DNA from: DASXVU01 sp963732855
Lineage (GTDB): Archaea; Thermoplasmatota; Thermoplasmata; Methanomassiliicoccales; UBA472
Direction: 5' to 3'
Assembly: GCA_963732855.1 (NCBI GenBank)
Contig: CAVTBB010000001.1
Location: 124,001 to 188,000, forward strand
DNA length: 64,000 bases
Shown: positions 1 through 10,286 of the stretch, in pieces
How the letters are laid out: each line of letters begins with the position of its first letter
Numbering within the stretch: position 1 is the stretch's first letter
Program-made: the position numbers and the translations under genes
Notes under the pieces: generated by a model
Database searches by the model: none
What the model saw: the letters and a program-made list of their open reading frames with translations, nothing else
What the model was told of the DNA's origin: nothing

Positions 1-958
1 GCAGAAATGTTGACATTGTTCGGCGTGACCAAAATATGGGTCAGCTGGTCCGGAACTATCGTGGTGTTCACCGTCCCGGTCTTCCCTCCTGCTCTGGCAT
101 CGATATAGCCGGAGTCCCCGGAAACATTCTGGGCTTTGAACATCCCTCCACTGGTTATGGTTCCGATATTCGTCGTCCAGTTGAAAGTAAGGCCAGATAT
201 CGAATTGTTGTAGATATCCTTTCCAGCTGCGACAAACTGTTGCTGAGTTCCTACCACTGTACTCGTCACCACCGTCGGAGTTACCTCTATGTGGTCTATC
301 GCTTCTGGAACAATAGTTATCAACAAATCATCAGACACCACACCGGATGTTGCCCGCACGTAACCTGTTGCTCCTGCGATGGTCCGAGTATTCAGAACGG
401 AACCATTCATAATTCCCAGGTTAGTCGACCAGGTGAAGGTCACTCCGGACATCGAATTATTATCGACATCGTAGCCTACAGCGCTGAAAGACAGTTCCTG
501 TCCCGCAACTACTTCTGTGATATTAGGGCCCACGATAATGTATGTCAGCTGACCGAAGGTTATGGAAACGGTAGCGCTACCATCTTTCCACCGCTGCTGG
601 CATTGACGTAGCCAAGTCCTCCCGAACCTGACTGGGCCTTGAACAGACCGGAGCCTGAGACGTTTCCGATGTTCGTCGACCAGGTGAATGTCAGACCTGA
701 GATCGAGTTATTGTAGACGTCCCTCCCGACCGCACTGAACTGTCGTTGAGAGCTCGCCACGGTGTTCACTAAGCTTGATGGAGACATATCGATATGGTCA
801 AGAGCTGCCGGCACTACTGTAATTGATGTGCCTCCGGAGACGACCCCTGATGTTGCCCGGACGTATCCATAGGCCTCGGCCGTGGTTTGGGCGGTCAGAT
901 TACTTCCGGTCATCGAGCCGACATTCGTCGTCCATATGAACGTCAGGTCGGAGAATCT
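1..958 (-). pseudogene. Continuation of the Ig-like repeat region after frameshifts, cut by window edge
   Basis: The Ig-like repeats of the multicopper oxidase gene continue here without a break in similarity. Near 955 one extra base shifts the frame: the expected repeat text (SDLTFIWTTNVGSM) resumes in the next frame and runs to about 583. There one base is missing (between GGK and GSATVSITFGQLTY) and the original frame is restored, staying open to position 1. At least four more repeats are encoded, alternating between a type starting LTYIIV and a type starting LDHIDM/IDHIEV. The shifts compensate each other, so about 125 codons lie out of frame. This is either a real decaying or switching gene or two sequencing errors. 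The gene runs off the left edge. Confidence 0.7.
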
Positions 959-2060
959 GATTGTTGTACTGATCGTACCCATCAGCGCTAAAGTTAAAGT
1001 TCATTCCCGCGCCGACTTCTGCACTGTTCGGCGTAATCACGACATAAGTGAGCTGGCTGAAGGTGACCGTAACGTTGACGCTACCGATCTTACCGCCGCT
1101 GGTCACGTTCACATACCCTGATGTTCCAGCGACCGCTTGCGCGGTGAATAGACCGGAACCTGAAATCGTTCCGATGTTCGTCGACCAAGCGTATGTCAAG
1201 CCGGAGATCGGGTTGTCGAAGACATCCCTCCCGACCGCACTGAACTGGTGTATAGAGTTCACTACAGTGTTCACCATGCTTGCAGGGGTTACGTCGACGT
1301 GATCAAGCGCCGCAGGAGTTATCGAGACGAATGCGCTGGTATTGACCAGCCCTGAGGTGACCCGAACGTATCCTGAGGATCCTGCCAAGGTTTGACCGGT
1401 CAGTGTGGACCCATTCATCCTACCAACATTTGTGGTCCAACTGAAAGCCAGCCCTGCTATCACATTGTGGAATGCGTCATATCCAGTCGCTGTGAATGTC
1501 TGGTTCGTTCCAGCGACGACATTCATGGTCGCCGGTATGACAACAATGTAGGTAAGCTGGCCGAAAACGACGTTGACGTTTACGCTACCGACAATCCCGC
1601 CGACGGTCGCATTTACGTATCCAGTTCCTACCGTGCCCTGGGCGATGAAGGAACCAGTGCTAGTGATGCTACCCACGGTCGTCGTCCAGATATAAGTCAG
1701 ACCCGCGATCGGATTATTGTATAAATCCTCTCCGCTGGCTATGAACTGCTGACTCAATCCCCGTTCGATGACCAGGGCGGATGACGGTGTTACTGATATA
1801 TGATTAAGGGCGCCTGGCATTATGGTCACGGTCGCGTTCGCTGAGATAAGCCCCGAAGAGGCCATGATGTAGCCGGTTACCCCGGCCACGGTTTGGGCTG
1901 TAAATAGGCCGCCCGTTGGGGTAATCGTTCCTGCGTTCGTTGACCAGGTGATCACTGCACCAGTAATGACATTCCCGAATTGGTTGATCGCCTGAGCGGT
2001 GAATGCCTGGGATGTGCCTGCGACCATGCTCACGGTTGACGGGGTGACCCGGATGCCCCT
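1..2060 (-). repeat. Tandem Ig-like (Big-type) coding repeats, about 260 bp each
   Basis: At least eight successive repeats of about 86 codons can be read on the minus strand. Each has a start motif of the type VTPS or VIPA, a middle motif (YDxYNNxISGLTFxWSTNxG) and an end motif (GYVxxTSG). Neighbouring repeats alternate between two subtypes (LTYIVV... and LDHIDVTP...), so the effective unit is a pair of about 520 bp. Repeats of this kind usually form a stalk holding a catalytic domain away from the cell surface. Confidence 0.8.
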
Positions 2061-5000
2061 CAGCATATCCACGATAACCTGCATTGTCAACGGGAAGTCA
2101 TCACTTGATCCCATCCCGCCTTCGATGACGTAAGGCAGGTCAACGATCCCTATCGGAGCCGTCGAATCTGGCGTAAGCCAGTCACTCCAGTAGTTACCAG
2201 AAGCCGCACCGTTCCAGATGTTAGTGGCTAGATCATCGTACGCTTGGATATGGTCAGGACTATACGTCGAGCCAGCTCCTTTGTTGTTGATGAAGTCGTT
2301 GTTTATTACAAGGTTATTGGTCGAAGCGTGGAAGCGTATACCATGATCATTGTTGGCGAACAATGTGTTGTTGGTGAACGCGTTCCACGTAGAGGATGCC
2401 AGGATTATTCCCGGATAGTTGTGGGTGATCGTGTTGTTGGCAAACGTGTTCGAATGCGAACCGTACAGCCAGACCCCAACATAGTTGGATGATATGGTAT
2501 TGAACGAAACGATGCTGTCGTTCGTTGTGTGGAAGTATAATCCCATGTAGTTCCCAGCCACCGTCAGGTTGAACAGCATCAGATTCTTCGATCCATTTGC
2601 GTAAATGCCCGCCCAGGCATTCGAGGTCATGATGTTGTTGGCCGCGATGCCATTGGTCACGTTGAAGAACACCAGTCCCGAATCGGGGGCATAATCCCAT
2701 CCGTAGAACCCGCCCGTGGCGTTGTTCAGCTGACAGTTCCTGACGATGAAGTAGTCCGTGGTGTTCCCAATATAGATACCGTAGCCGAATCCCGTTCCGT
2801 CGATGTTGTAGTTCTCGATGATCCATGGCGCCAATGCTGTCCCGCTACCTCCAGTCACACCGTGAGCCGCGTCAAAGTCAGCGTTGGAGTCGATCCTTAC
2901 TGGCCCATGGAACGTATAGCTAACAGCGAGCTTGGGGTTCGCGGCCATCGCACTGGACAGCGAGGCGAACATTGTCGTATATGAGGTCACCACACCAGTC
3001 GTGGGGATGAGATAGAATGTTTCCGGTATCAACTGGTTTGGAGTGATAGGTGTGCTTGGGAATAGAACCACGTTCATAGTGTTCGTGTCTACCCGGATCA
3101 AATTCGAAGGGGTGGAGTTGATGGAGACCCAAGGGAAGCCGATACCGGTCGGATAAGAGGTGTTGTCTCCAACGATGCTATTGGCCAATACCTGGTAATA
3201 GTATACCAGTCCGTCAGATGCGTTGGTGTCGTTGAAGTGCATCAGGTTTCCACTGGTCGGTCCGGTCGTGCTGTGGGGGGACAGGATCTCCCCTATCGTA
3301 ACAAATGCCGGCGACGCCGTGGAGTTCCTCTGGATGATATATCCGGTTTCTGCTATCGAGTCATCGATCCAAGTCAGATTGACCCATGAGTTATTCGAAG
3401 TGCTTACGGAACCGGTCAGTCCGCTTGGTCTGTAAGGTCTCACCGCGAACGGCATGGCATGCATCATGTCCATCTCCTCGTGCGAGAGCAGGTGGCAATG
3501 CCAGACATACTCCCATCCGAAATTGATGTATTTATTGGTGACAGAACCCGCTGGCAACGAAACGCCGCTAGGATCGAAGAATCCGCCTGGTGGTTGGCCC
3601 AGCGGCTCTCCCTCCGGTATCGTTGAATCCAATAACCTGTAACATGCCGGTACTTCCCATGGTAACACCATCGAAATTGGCCGCATAGCCACTATAGTGT
3701 CCGATAACGGATCGACGCGTAACGTTTCTTTCCATCCAAGTTCGTTGGCATCTGGCATGATTATCGCGCCATCCCAACCGACCCTATTAATAATCTGGAT
3801 ATTGAACAGGTGCCAATGCATTGCATGCGTATCAACACCGTTGTGGGTTATCTTCCAGATCTGAGTCCCGTCACCTGCAATTGGAACCGAAACCGACATC
3901 GAATCCATGAGGATATCCACCGGGGGACTTGCATACCCAAGAGGAATGAACATCTGAGTCACCGCTGTTCCAGTGGGGACCTCGAGACCGAGAGTGCTCA
4001 TCATCCTTCCATATGTGGTATCGTACGTCCCGCCCATCTCGTCGTGGATGGCTTTAGGCATCAGATTCATGTTGATGTTTGTGTTCTCAAGCGTAGTGAA
4101 GTTCATTGTTGAGTCTTGGATCCTGACGAACGCGTTCGGGAATGAGCCGTTATAGGCAGTGTTGTAGCTCGGCTGTGGGACAATTATTGGATCCTGTGAG
4201 GCGTTGAATACTCCAATATGTGTGGACGTCGTTGCGAAGGCATTCTCGAGCGCCGCGAGATCATACGACGGCGCTGCCGTTTTGTTGGCGATCCTGATCT
4301 GCATAATGGTCCTGGTGTTCGGACCGTACCCAGCCTGAGTGGTCGGAGCGCCTCCGATATCCATCTGGTTCGGGTCATCGGTGTAATAATCATTCCTTGG
4401 GTCCTTGGCGGGGAATGCAGATGGGGCGTCATTGTAAAGGATCAGGGTCTTTCCCGCATATTTTGAGAAGTCGATTATCACATCAGCCCTTTCGGCGCTC
4501 CCGAGGAGCAGGGAGTGTCCATCAACGTTACCCATCGTAAAGGTCTTGGGATTATAATTCCATGTCACTGGTTGATTTGGGACCTCGACTGGTGTTGGAA
4601 GGAATCCGCCCTCTGTCCCGATCTGAATGAACGAAGGTCCGATGTATTCGGGATTCGGCACGCCACCGATCCGTCCGTCGCTGGGCCAATTTTCTGGGAA
4701 GCCGGGGGTCGTCAAGGCGGGAACCATGTTGACCTCGGTGTTGATTCTTCCATCCGAAGTCACTATGTTCGGATCCGCCACATACAACTGAAGGTTGAAG
4801 AACCGATCATTGGCTGCGTTCAGAATCCTGAACCGATAGGCCTGTGGATCTAGGTCTAGATACGGATATGTCTGACCATTCACCATGGAGGTGTCCATGA
4901 AAGCCTCCATCGTGGCCGATACATTAGGGAATGCCGGGATCATCGGCGGCTCCCATGGTGCGTTTTCCGGGTCATAATAGGGGTTTGCGACCGGCGGGTA

Positions 5001-6605
5001 AGTTATGTCTGTCGGAGGGAAGAACCATGGTCCGTAATCCCATCGGCCGTACGGGTTCGCTCCGGTTGGATCGTAGGGGTTTTGATTGGGCATATACACA
5101 TGAGGATGCCATAGATCGCCAGTTGTCGGGGTCCCGGGGTTCGACCCCCAAGCCCATGTAGGGTCCTGGTAGGCGATGGTCGTCTCATCCACGAAGGTCT
5201 TGTCCTGGATGATCAGCGGTATGCCATATGTGTAGGCTCCGGTCGACGACGGAATGATACCCGCGTCGATCAAAGCGTTCTCTACCGCGTCGGTCAGGAG
5301 ATATCCTGCCGCCTCTCCGGCATATACGTTGAGCCTGGTGATTCCGTAGGCATGATCGTGGTAAAACATCAGCCGGGCACTTTGCTGGTTCGTATAATAG
5401 AATGTCAAAGAGCCCTCGCCTGGATTGTTCGTTGCTCCGGCGACCGGCGCACTCGTTTCTCCCGCGGTGTTTGGAACGACATCTCCGTTCACGAACCACA
5501 TGTCAGGGACATATGCAACGCTGACCCCCTTAGGATACTGAGTCATCTCTCCTGCAGGAGTGGTCCATTGATGTGGCGTACCATCGCTTATCCATGGAGT
5601 GGCTCCACCGTGTAGGTGCATTGTCGCACGGTTCTGAGTATAGTTCTCCTTCATCGGGGGGTCCATTAGAGAGTCGTTCGGACCCATGCCAGCTCCCATG
5701 ATCGTTGTATCTACAGGTAGGAAAAGGTCCCCATCCATGCCAGCCGGCAGCAGGTTTGAGAATGTGACCCGGGTCGGTATGTCGCTTGAGGCCACTAAAG
5801 TTGGCCCGAGGTAATGAGGATTGTCCACTCCATATGCCCTTGTGCCATCGGCCTTCAGGATCGGGGTCCCATCCGGGTTCGTCAGTGGAACATGTTTGCT
5901 GATGCCCAGAGCGGCGATAGCAGGGGTTTCGAGTTGAACATACCCGTAGAGCAAGGTTGAGGGCAGGTCCGTGGACAGCTTCTGCGTGAACTTGACCAGA
6001 CCGATCTCGAAATAATCACAGCCAGGATAGGTTGTGGTGTCTGGGACTGCCACTGGAATATAATTGCCCAGATTGTTCGCGTTGGCCTCTGTGAGTCCAG
6101 GGAGCGAATCAATGAACTTCCTTATGCCACCGGTAAGGGTACCACCCATCACTGCGGTTGCGGTGGCTCCGGTGCCAGTAGGATCGGTGATTGTGACGAT
6201 GGGAGCGCTGTAACCGGTTCCACCATCGGTAATTGTGATGCTGGAGATCGACCCACCCACCACCGTTGCTGACGCCATAGCACCGACTCCGGTTCCCCAG
6301 ACGTCCGTTATCGTTATGGTCGGTGAACTGTACCCTGATCCTTTCGTATTAACCGCAACATTCGTTATCGACCCTGACGGTACCGGGCTATTGGCATAAT
6401 TTGCGTACGGACCGAAGTAGTGTGGCAATGTTCCGGGAGCCATTGTGCCAGCGGTCAACGGAGTCACTGAGGCCAGAGTACTTCCAGTATTCGAATCCAA
6501 TGTCAATATGAGGCCAATACCTCCTGAGAGAACAAAGGATATTGTCAAGAGAACGGCCATGACTTTTTTCAGGTTTTTCTTCTTTGAATATATGCTCCGA
6601 AACAT
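900..6605 (-). CDS. Giant exported multicopper oxidase with beta-helix and Ig-like repeats
   Basis: Predicted cell-surface protein joining a copper oxidase to adhesin-like repeats. A lysine cluster followed by a hydrophobic stretch (about residues 15-36) looks like a signal peptide. Two short GSGY-type repeats (about 85-155) precede a CotA/bilirubin-oxidase-like multicopper oxidase (about 190-1055). All four copper-ligand motifs are present: HLHGG near 329, YHDH near 415, HAMHWHLF near 925 and HCHLLSHEEMDM near 1035. Then follow a fibronectin-III-like domain (about 1060-1160), a NosD-type parallel beta-helix (about 1255-1500) and Ig-like repeats of about 86 residues from 1520 on. ATG 6605 follows GGGGAG. 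The frame ends at TAA 900, but the repeats continue after a 1-nt shift near 955, so this stop is probably not the true end. Substrate unknown; an oxidase is unusual in a methanogen. Confidence 0.85.
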   Translation of the reverse strand: MFRSIYSKKKNLKKVMAVLLTISFVLSGGIGLILTLDSNTGSTLASVTPLTAGTMAPGTLPHYFGPYANYANSPVPSGSITNVAVNTKGSGYSSPTITITDVWGTGVGAMASATVVGGSISSITITDGGTGYSAPIVTITDPTGTGATATAVMGGTLTGGIRKFIDSLPGLTEANANNLGNYIPVAVPDTTTYPGCDYFEIGLVKFTQKLSTDLPSTLLYGYVQLETPAIAALGISKHVPLTNPDGTPILKADGTRAYGVDNPHYLGPTLVASSDIPTRVTFSNLLPAGMDGDLFLPVDTTIMGAGMGPNDSLMDPPMKENYTQNRATMHLHGGATPWISDGTPHQWTTPAGEMTQYPKGVSVAYVPDMWFVNGDVVPNTAGETSAPVAGATNNPGEGSLTFYYTNQQSARLMFYHDHAYGITRLNVYAGEAAGYLLTDAVENALIDAGIIPSSTGAYTYGIPLIIQDKTFVDETTIAYQDPTWAWGSNPGTPTTGDLWHPHVYMPNQNPYDPTGANPYGRWDYGPWFFPPTDITYPPVANPYYDPENAPWEPPMIPAFPNVSATMEAFMDTSMVNGQTYPYLDLDPQAYRFRILNAANDRFFNLQLYVADPNIVTSDGRINTEVNMVPALTTPGFPENWPSDGRIGGVPNPEYIGPSFIQIGTEGGFLPTPVEVPNQPVTWNYNPKTFTMGNVDGHSLLLGSAERADVIIDFSKYAGKTLILYNDAPSAFPAKDPRNDYYTDDPNQMDIGGAPTTQAGYGPNTRTIMQIRIANKTAAPSYDLAALENAFATTSTHIGVFNASQDPIIVPQPSYNTAYNGSFPNAFVRIQDSTMNFTTLENTNINMNLMPKAIHDEMGGTYDTTYGRMMSTLGLEVPTGTAVTQMFIPLGYASPPVDILMDSMSVSVPIAGDGTQIWKITHNGVDTHAMHWHLFNIQIINRVGWDGAIIMPDANELGWKETLRVDPLSDTIVAMRPISMVLPWEVPACYRLLDSTIPEGEPLGQPPGGFFDPSGVSLPAGSVTNKYINFGWEYVWHCHLLSHEEMDMMHAMPFAVRPYRPSGLTGSVSTSNNSWVNLTWIDDSIAETGYIIQRNSTASPAFVTIGEILSPHSTTGPTSGNLMHFNDTNASDGLVYYYQVLANSIVGDNTSYPTGIGFPWVSINSTPSNLIRVDTNTMNVVLFPSTPITPNQLIPETFYLIPTTGVVTSYTTMFASLSSAMAANPKLAVSYTFHGPVRIDSNADFDAAHGVTGGSGTALAPWIIENYNIDGTGFGYGIYIGNTTDYFIVRNCQLNNATGGFYGWDYAPDSGLVFFNVTNGIAANNIMTSNAWAGIYANGSKNLMLFNLTVAGNYMGLYFHTTNDSIVSFNTISSNYVGVWLYGSHSNTFANNTITHNYPGIILASSTWNAFTNNTLFANNDHGIRFHASTNNLVINNDFINNKGAGSTYSPDHIQAYDDLATNIWNGAASGNYWSDWLTPDSTAPIGIVDLPYVIEGGMGSSDDFPLTMQVIVDMLRGIRVTPSTVSMVAGTSQAFTAQAINQFGNVITGAVITWSTNAGTITPTGGLFTAQTVAGVTGYIMASSGLISANATVTIMPGALNHISVTPSSALVIERGLSQQFIASGEDLYNNPIAGLTYIWTTTVGSITSTGSFIAQGTVGTGYVNATVGGIVGSVNVNVVFGQLTYIVVIPATMNVVAGTNQTFTATGYDAFHNVIAGLAFSWTTNVGRMNGSTLTGQTLAGSSGYVRVTSGLVNTSAFVSITPAALDHVDVTPASMVNTVVNSIHQFSAVGRDVFDNPISGLTYAWSTNIGTISGSGLFTAQAVAGTSGYVNVTSGGKIGSVNVTVTFSQLTYVVITPNSAEVGAGMNFNFSADGYDQYNNQILRPDVHMDDECRLDDRK

Positions 6606-6944
6606 ATTTCCAACTCCCCGATCTATAACTTATTGGGTATTCTATTCGTAAACGACATTTATTAACTTGGTCCGTAGTCAACCGATTAGACATGAGTACT
6701 AACGATGTATCGCTGTTAGTAGTAAAAATTTGAACAAATAAGTAATGAACAGAAACTCTACTAAACAAAGTTCTAAATATCAAAGGACAAACAATCCATT
6801 TGTAAAAATGAAATGGTCAGTTATTGATCTTGCTGAACATTCGTTAATAACTAACTGTTCCTACGCTTAGTAATTGATTCTTCTCCTTACGAACAAGAAC
6901 CAGAATGCGAGCCTTAAGTCAGCAATAACAGCCATTGGTGATTA
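6606..6944. other. AT-rich intergenic region
   Basis: No gene is seen. The stretch is clearly AT-richer than its flanks and contains the promoter region of the minus-strand multicopper oxidase gene. GTTAATAAATG around 6655-6664 (minus strand) is a possible TATA element, and GGGGAG lies just upstream of ATG 6605. Confidence 0.4.
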
Positions 6945-7226
6945 TCAATAGATCCTATGATAATTGTCCTCCCGATTCTGGGTCACAATTGTGGCCTGGA
7001 TCGGTCGGTATGCCATGCCATTGTGGGTGGATGAACCGATGGCGCCTGGCTGATAGGATATGGTGAGATTGTCGGAACATCCTGATGCCCAATCGGTACC
7101 TACCGAAGACGCATTTCCACATAATATTATCTCTTTCAGTGAAGTGCAATTCTGGGGGGTTGGATTTCCGATGATGGTCACATTTTCCGGGATATCGATG
7201 GGGATCGAAGCTTGATATATGTGCAT
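6945..7226 (-). pseudogene. C-terminal fragment of a BspA-like leucine-rich-repeat protein
   Basis: A 93-residue frame whose text resembles the last one or two repeats and tail of BspA-type (LRR_5) surface proteins: ENVTIIG, SLKEIILCGNASSVG, WASGCSDNLTISYQPGAIG. Such proteins normally have many repeats and a signal peptide; neither is present. It is therefore most likely the surviving 3' end of a larger gene, although expression as a small protein from ATG 7226 cannot be excluded. It follows the trkH stop by only 9 bp on the same strand. Confidence 0.45.
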
Positions 7227-7235
7227 TACATAATA

Positions 7236-8801
7236 TTATTCCGCCTTGTATCTCAACAGTTCTCTCCAGAAGACCGGTGTGAGAATGACGAACACTGCTA
7301 TGAATTCCAACCTTCCCGCCCACATCGTGACAGCAAGGGTTATCTTACCGAGGTCGGGAACCCCCGCGAACGAACCCATGGGTCCCAATTCGCTTATGCC
7401 AGGACCGACATTCGAGAGCGTGGTGATTGCGGCGGATATCGAGGTCGTCGGATCGATCCCTAGTATCACCAGGACCATTGTGCAAGCCAGCGCTGACAGG
7501 ATGTAGCATATCAGAACGGCCATCAGCGATGTCAGGACGTTCTCGTTCAGCGGTTCACCGTCCATCTTCGTCGTGTAGACCGACCTAGGATGCACAGTCT
7601 TGTAAAGAGTAGAGTAGACAAATTCTCTAGTGAGCATGAATCGAGCCACCTTAAGCCCACCAGCTGTCGATCCAGAGCATCCGCCAATGACCATCAGACC
7701 TAAGAGTATGAACAGCGCAGCTTTTCCCCACAATGCAAAATCTATGGTAGCAAACCCGGTCGAGGTCGCCATGGAAACGACCTGGAACATTGAAGTTCGA
7801 ACCCAATACTCAAAATTTGCCAGCGATTCGTCCCAGACCAGCAGGAAGATCAGCGCTGATGCGATGGCGATGATGGTTAGGTATGCGCAGAACTCGGAAC
7901 TCTTGAAATATTTACGGATCCGCCTGGAAGAGATGACCGTGTGGTGAAGATAGAAATTGACCCCTGAGATGAACATGAACACTATGAGTATCCATTCCAT
8001 GATCGGACTTCCATAGTAGGCCATGCTTTGAGAGTGCGGGGAGAAGCCTCCTGTAGAAACAGTGGAGAACATGACTACGAACGAATCGTATAGCCCGATA
8101 CCGCATAGGAGCAGTAGACCGAGAAGAACCGCTGATATCCCCAGATAGATGTTGGCGAATTTTCTTGCCTCGTCCTTTATGCGGAGCGAGATGGTACCCT
8201 GGCCATTCCTGCTTCCAGGGGATTCATGGCGTGTGAGATATCGGCCGCCAACACCAAGCATGGGCAGTACTGCGACGAATATCATAACGATGCCTGCACC
8301 TCCCAACCACTGGGTGAAGCTGCGCCAGAACAAGAGGCTCTCAGGCCATGATTCGATGTTGGTCATGATAGAGGCGCCGGTGGTCGTGAACCCGCTCATC
8401 GTCTCGAAAAAGGCATCGACAGGGGCCATGCCGTACATGATGTAGGGGATGGCGCCAACCACGGATGCCATGAGCCACACGATAGCCACGATGAAAATTG
8501 CCTCCGTCGGACGCAATCTCCCAGAAGACTTGCATCGCGAAAGTATCAAAGCCCCGATCATGCCAGAGAGAAGGACGGGATAGATCCAAGGTCGGACATC
8601 CTCCTTGTAGATTACTGCAACGGAGAGAGGGAGAAGCATTGAAATGGTAAGATATAAGGATAGCAAGCCGAACATGTGCGGAACAGGCCTTTCTTTTCTA
8701 GCGAGCCCTTCCCTCACCAAATAGAGGTTGATGCCTTTGACCTTGAGGGTCCTCTTGATCTCCCTTTTCAAGTGTTTGAGGATCTGTCCCATCACCACCA
8801 T
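7236..8801 (-). CDS. trkH: TrkH/KtrB-family potassium uptake permease
   Basis: Integral membrane subunit of a Trk-type potassium uptake system. The 521-residue length is normal for TrkH, and the protein is a run of hydrophobic segments with the repeated pore loops of the family. Visible examples are FTTTGASIMTNIESWPES (first selectivity region), STVSTGGFSPHSQSM, MATSTGFATIDF, and TLSNVGPGISELGPMG (last pore loop). It starts 4 bp after the trkA stop, so the two form an operon. The start could also be the internal ATG three codons later. Confidence 0.93.
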   Translation of the reverse strand: MVVMGQILKHLKREIKRTLKVKGINLYLVREGLARKERPVPHMFGLLSLYLTISMLLPLSVAVIYKEDVRPWIYPVLLSGMIGALILSRCKSSGRLRPTEAIFIVAIVWLMASVVGAIPYIMYGMAPVDAFFETMSGFTTTGASIMTNIESWPESLLFWRSFTQWLGGAGIVMIFVAVLPMLGVGGRYLTRHESPGSRNGQGTISLRIKDEARKFANIYLGISAVLLGLLLLCGIGLYDSFVVMFSTVSTGGFSPHSQSMAYYGSPIMEWILIVFMFISGVNFYLHHTVISSRRIRKYFKSSEFCAYLTIIAIASALIFLLVWDESLANFEYWVRTSMFQVVSMATSTGFATIDFALWGKAALFILLGLMVIGGCSGSTAGGLKVARFMLTREFVYSTLYKTVHPRSVYTTKMDGEPLNENVLTSLMAVLICYILSALACTMVLVILGIDPTTSISAAITTLSNVGPGISELGPMGSFAGVPDLGKITLAVTMWAGRLEFIAVFVILTPVFWRELLRYKAE

Positions 8802-8805
8802 CTCC

Positions 8806-10164
8806 TCATGGATTTACCGGTATCTGGATCTTCAATATTCGTTCCATGGCTGTTATGTCTGCAATTACGGTGTAGAACAGTACAGTATCGCCCTTTTCGA
8901 AGACCATGCCAAGATATGGCACCAATGCCATACCATCGCGGAGAAGCATAGCCATCTTTGACCTATCCGGAAGATCGATCTGCTCGACGGATTGCCCTAA
9001 TATCTCACTGCCCTCATCCACTTCAACGCTTAGCAGCATCTCGGAGAAGGTCTCTAGTAAAAGTAGAGCTTTGAATTTCGGATAGATTATCCTGATGATC
9101 TCGTTCGTCACTACATTGTAATATCCAATGTCCGCGTCGATCTCGGACATGCTGAATACGTCCTCATAGTCACGCTTTGAATAGAGGGCGATGACCTTCG
9201 GGACACCCAACTGTTTTGAAATAAGAGAAGTGATAAGGTTCTTCTCTTCACTCTCGGTCACCGCGAACAAAACGTCCGTCATGTTCACGTTTTCTGCCTT
9301 CAAGATGGATGGGTCGGAACCTTTTCCAACCACCACAACGGTCTTTTTCGAACTCTTGGAGAGGACAGTGCACCTCTTCTCGTCCTCCTCAATGACCTTG
9401 ATAGAAGTTCCTTGAGATTCCAGCTTATTCATCAAATGTTCTCCAAGGACCCCTCCCCCAACGATGACGTAATCCTTGAGCCTCCGCCTCTTCCCGAGAT
9501 ATTGATCGAAGCAGGCCAGGCAATGGTTCCTTCCTATTACCGTTACCTCATCTCCCGCGACCAGCCTATATTTATCATCTGGTATGATGGAGGTCCCCTC
9601 GCGATGAATCGCGAGTATATTGCATCCTTCTGGAATGGGGAGCTGCATTACGTATGAACTGAAAACGTGATTAAACACTCCAGAAATCTGGAATTTTCCT
9701 AAGCTCACGTCCAGGCCAGGCAACTCCTCCCAATCGACCAGATTCTCCATCTCGGCGATCCTGATCATCTTGTCAGCGACGATGCGTTCAGGCGAGATTA
9801 TGAAATCAACATTCATCATCTTAGATATCGCATCAGTCTCCTCATATTCCGGATTTCTGACCCTGGCTACGGTGGTGATATCGCCCTTGACCTGCTTTGC
9901 GACCATGCAGGCGAACATATTGACTTCATCCTTCGCGGTGACGGCAATGACGAGTTTGGTCTGCTCGCCGATGACTTCGTGAAGGACCTTTGGACTGGCT
10001 CCGTTGGCGTTCATTGCTGCCACATCCAGATAGTCCAAGATATAGCCGAATTTGTCCTCATCTCCTTCGATCACCATGATCGAGTGTTTCTTGGATAGAG
10101 TTCTGGCTAAAGCGAACCCGATATTTCCTGCTCCAATGATGACTATTTCTGCAGATATCCCCAT
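8806..10164 (-). CDS. trkA: Trk potassium transporter regulatory subunit TrkA
   Basis: Peripheral nucleotide-binding subunit gating TrkH. It has two tandem RCK modules. The first Rossmann fold opens with VIIGAGNIGFALART at the very N-terminus, and the second with DYVIVGGGVLGEHLM near residue 225. Each is followed by a TrkA-C type domain, and the usual acidic nucleotide-binding residue follows the second strand (IEGDEDKF and IEEDEKR). The ATG at 10164 is preferred over an upstream in-frame start at 10236 because GGAGG directly precedes it and the Rossmann fold begins at residue 5. The spacing to the ATG is very short. Co-transcribed with trkH. Confidence 0.93.
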   Translation of the reverse strand: MGISAEIVIIGAGNIGFALARTLSKKHSIMVIEGDEDKFGYILDYLDVAAMNANGASPKVLHEVIGEQTKLVIAVTAKDEVNMFACMVAKQVKGDITTVARVRNPEYEETDAISKMMNVDFIISPERIVADKMIRIAEMENLVDWEELPGLDVSLGKFQISGVFNHVFSSYVMQLPIPEGCNILAIHREGTSIIPDDKYRLVAGDEVTVIGRNHCLACFDQYLGKRRRLKDYVIVGGGVLGEHLMNKLESQGTSIKVIEEDEKRCTVLSKSSKKTVVVVGKGSDPSILKAENVNMTDVLFAVTESEEKNLITSLISKQLGVPKVIALYSKRDYEDVFSMSEIDADIGYYNVVTNEIIRIIYPKFKALLLLETFSEMLLSVEVDEGSEILGQSVEQIDLPDRSKMAMLLRDGMALVPYLGMVFEKGDTVLFYTVIADITAMERILKIQIPVNP

Positions 10165-10286
10165 CCCCTCCACACACCATATTTCGTAACAAATGAAATA
10201 ATTATCCTGTCCGTCTTGACGGAAAGGAAGTGCCATTCAGAACGTGGAATCGCAGGGAAAATATTAAAGAGGTTTGCTTAAAGAAT

